Shown here piece by piece: positions 4,707 to 5,221 of a stretch of 5,221 nucleotides of DNA. The notes beneath the pieces were generated by a model. That model ran no database searches, was not told where the DNA came from, and was given only the letters and a program-made list of their open reading frames with translations. Every line of letters begins with the position of its first letter. The stretch's first letter is position 1. The translations under genes and the position numbers were made by a program. Source of the DNA: Nanobdellota archaeon (lineage in GTDB: Archaea; Nanobdellota; Nanobdellia; SCGC-AAA011-G17; VGLX01); assembly GCA_018894775.1 (NCBI GenBank), contig JAHIPG010000149.1:1-5221 (forward strand). The letters run 5' to 3'.

Positions 4707-5221
4707 GTGAAACCTAAGAATAAAAACTTTGTAAAGATTGCACATATCTCTGATTTGCATTTTGGCAGGTTTTGGGGTGCTATACCTGACCGTATTGGAG
4801 CTTGTCAGAGGTCTTTAGCAAAGTTTAACCCGGATGTTGTTCTTGTTACTGGTGACGTTGCTCTTTTTGGTAACAGAAGAGAGTTTCTTCGAGCAAGAGA
4901 TTTCCTAGATTCATTGCCTTATGAGAAGGTTGTTGTTCCTGGAAACCATGATGTTCTTGATGGGATTTTTCTTCCTAAGATAAATCCTTTCCGAAAATTA
5001 AGGATGTTTAACAGATACTTGCCTTACAAGAGGGATATTAATATAGGGAATATTGAGATTATTGGTATGGACAGCACAACTTCCTATACTATCGGCCGAG
5101 GCCATATAAATCTAGATGAATTCAAGAGATTCTCTAAAAACAAGAACACTATAAAATGTATAGCTTTGCATCATCACATGATTGCTATTCCTGATACTGG
5201 AGAGTTCAACATGTTGAAGAA
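4707..5221 (+). CDS. Calcineurin-like metallophosphoesterase, 3' end outside window
   Basis: The first 171 codons of a two-metal phosphoesterase are present and the frame is open at the right edge. The metal-binding motifs appear in order: D-x-H in HISDLHFG (D16, H18), GD in VLVTGDV (D50), GNHD in VVPGNHDV (N80, H81) and a triple histidine in IALHHHMIAIPDTGEF (155-157). Only the last G-x-H motif is expected beyond the window. The HHHMIAIPDTG block resembles the group often annotated as CpdA/GpdQ-like phosphodiesterases, which act on cyclic nucleotides or phosphodiesters, but the substrate cannot be told. There is no signal peptide or membrane segment in the visible part. The start is GTG at 4707, chosen from the promoter spacing. 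Confidence 0.93.
   Translation, partial: MKPKNKNFVKIAHISDLHFGRFWGAIPDRIGACQRSLAKFNPDVVLVTGDVALFGNRREFLRARDFLDSLPYEKVVVPGNHDVLDGIFLPKINPFRKLRMFNRYLPYKRDINIGNIEIIGMDSTTSYTIGRGHINLDEFKRFSKNKNTIKCIALHHHMIAIPDTGEFNMLK

Overview
The window reads as part of an AT-rich archaeal genome. It carries a full-length archaeal RadA recombinase. Most first genes have a TATA box centred about 26 bases before the start codon, which means leaderless transcripts, while the internal genes of the one clear operon have Shine-Dalgarno sites. Short intergenic gaps, small proteins and many lysine- and isoleucine-rich products would fit a DPANN-type archaeon (Woesearchaeota, Pacearchaeota or relatives). That placement is inference, not proof.

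Left part (1-1953, all genes on the minus strand): the first 20 codons of a gene that leaves the window; a 73-residue zinc-ribbon protein with one membrane helix; and the radA operon. The operon appears to be led by a possible 30-codon leader ORF that overlaps an 83-residue protein (possibly ssDNA-binding, PC4-like), which itself overlaps radA by ATGA. A strong BRE/TATA promoter lies upstream, with a perfect tandem 7-bp repeat (GTCGCGT twice) just beyond it.

Middle (1954-3681): an N-formylglutamate amidohydrolase-like gene on the minus strand, apparently broken by two extra bases in a TA run. Its missing C-terminus is intact in another frame. It is divergent from a plus-strand YdjC/ChbG-like deacetylase, whose 3' end overlaps a convergent gene for an unrecognised 127-residue protein.

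Right part (3767-5221): a divergent Ham1/RdgB-type nucleotide pyrophosphatase that starts with GTG; a convergent unknown protein whose start I move to position 4625 on promoter evidence; and the 5' part of a calcineurin-like metallophosphoesterase, also starting with GTG, that runs off the end.

The radA operon concerns recombination and repair. The other enzymes (amidohydrolase-like, deacetylase-like, NTP pyrophosphatase-like, phosphoesterase) are single-gene units with individual promoters and do not form an obvious pathway. I found no tRNA, rRNA, CRISPR array or complete mobile element, and no gene-free stretch above 300 bases. I do not see a clear novel multi-gene system; the most useful observations are the frameshift, the structured radA leader and promoter, the divergent Ham1 protein, and the promoter-based start correction.
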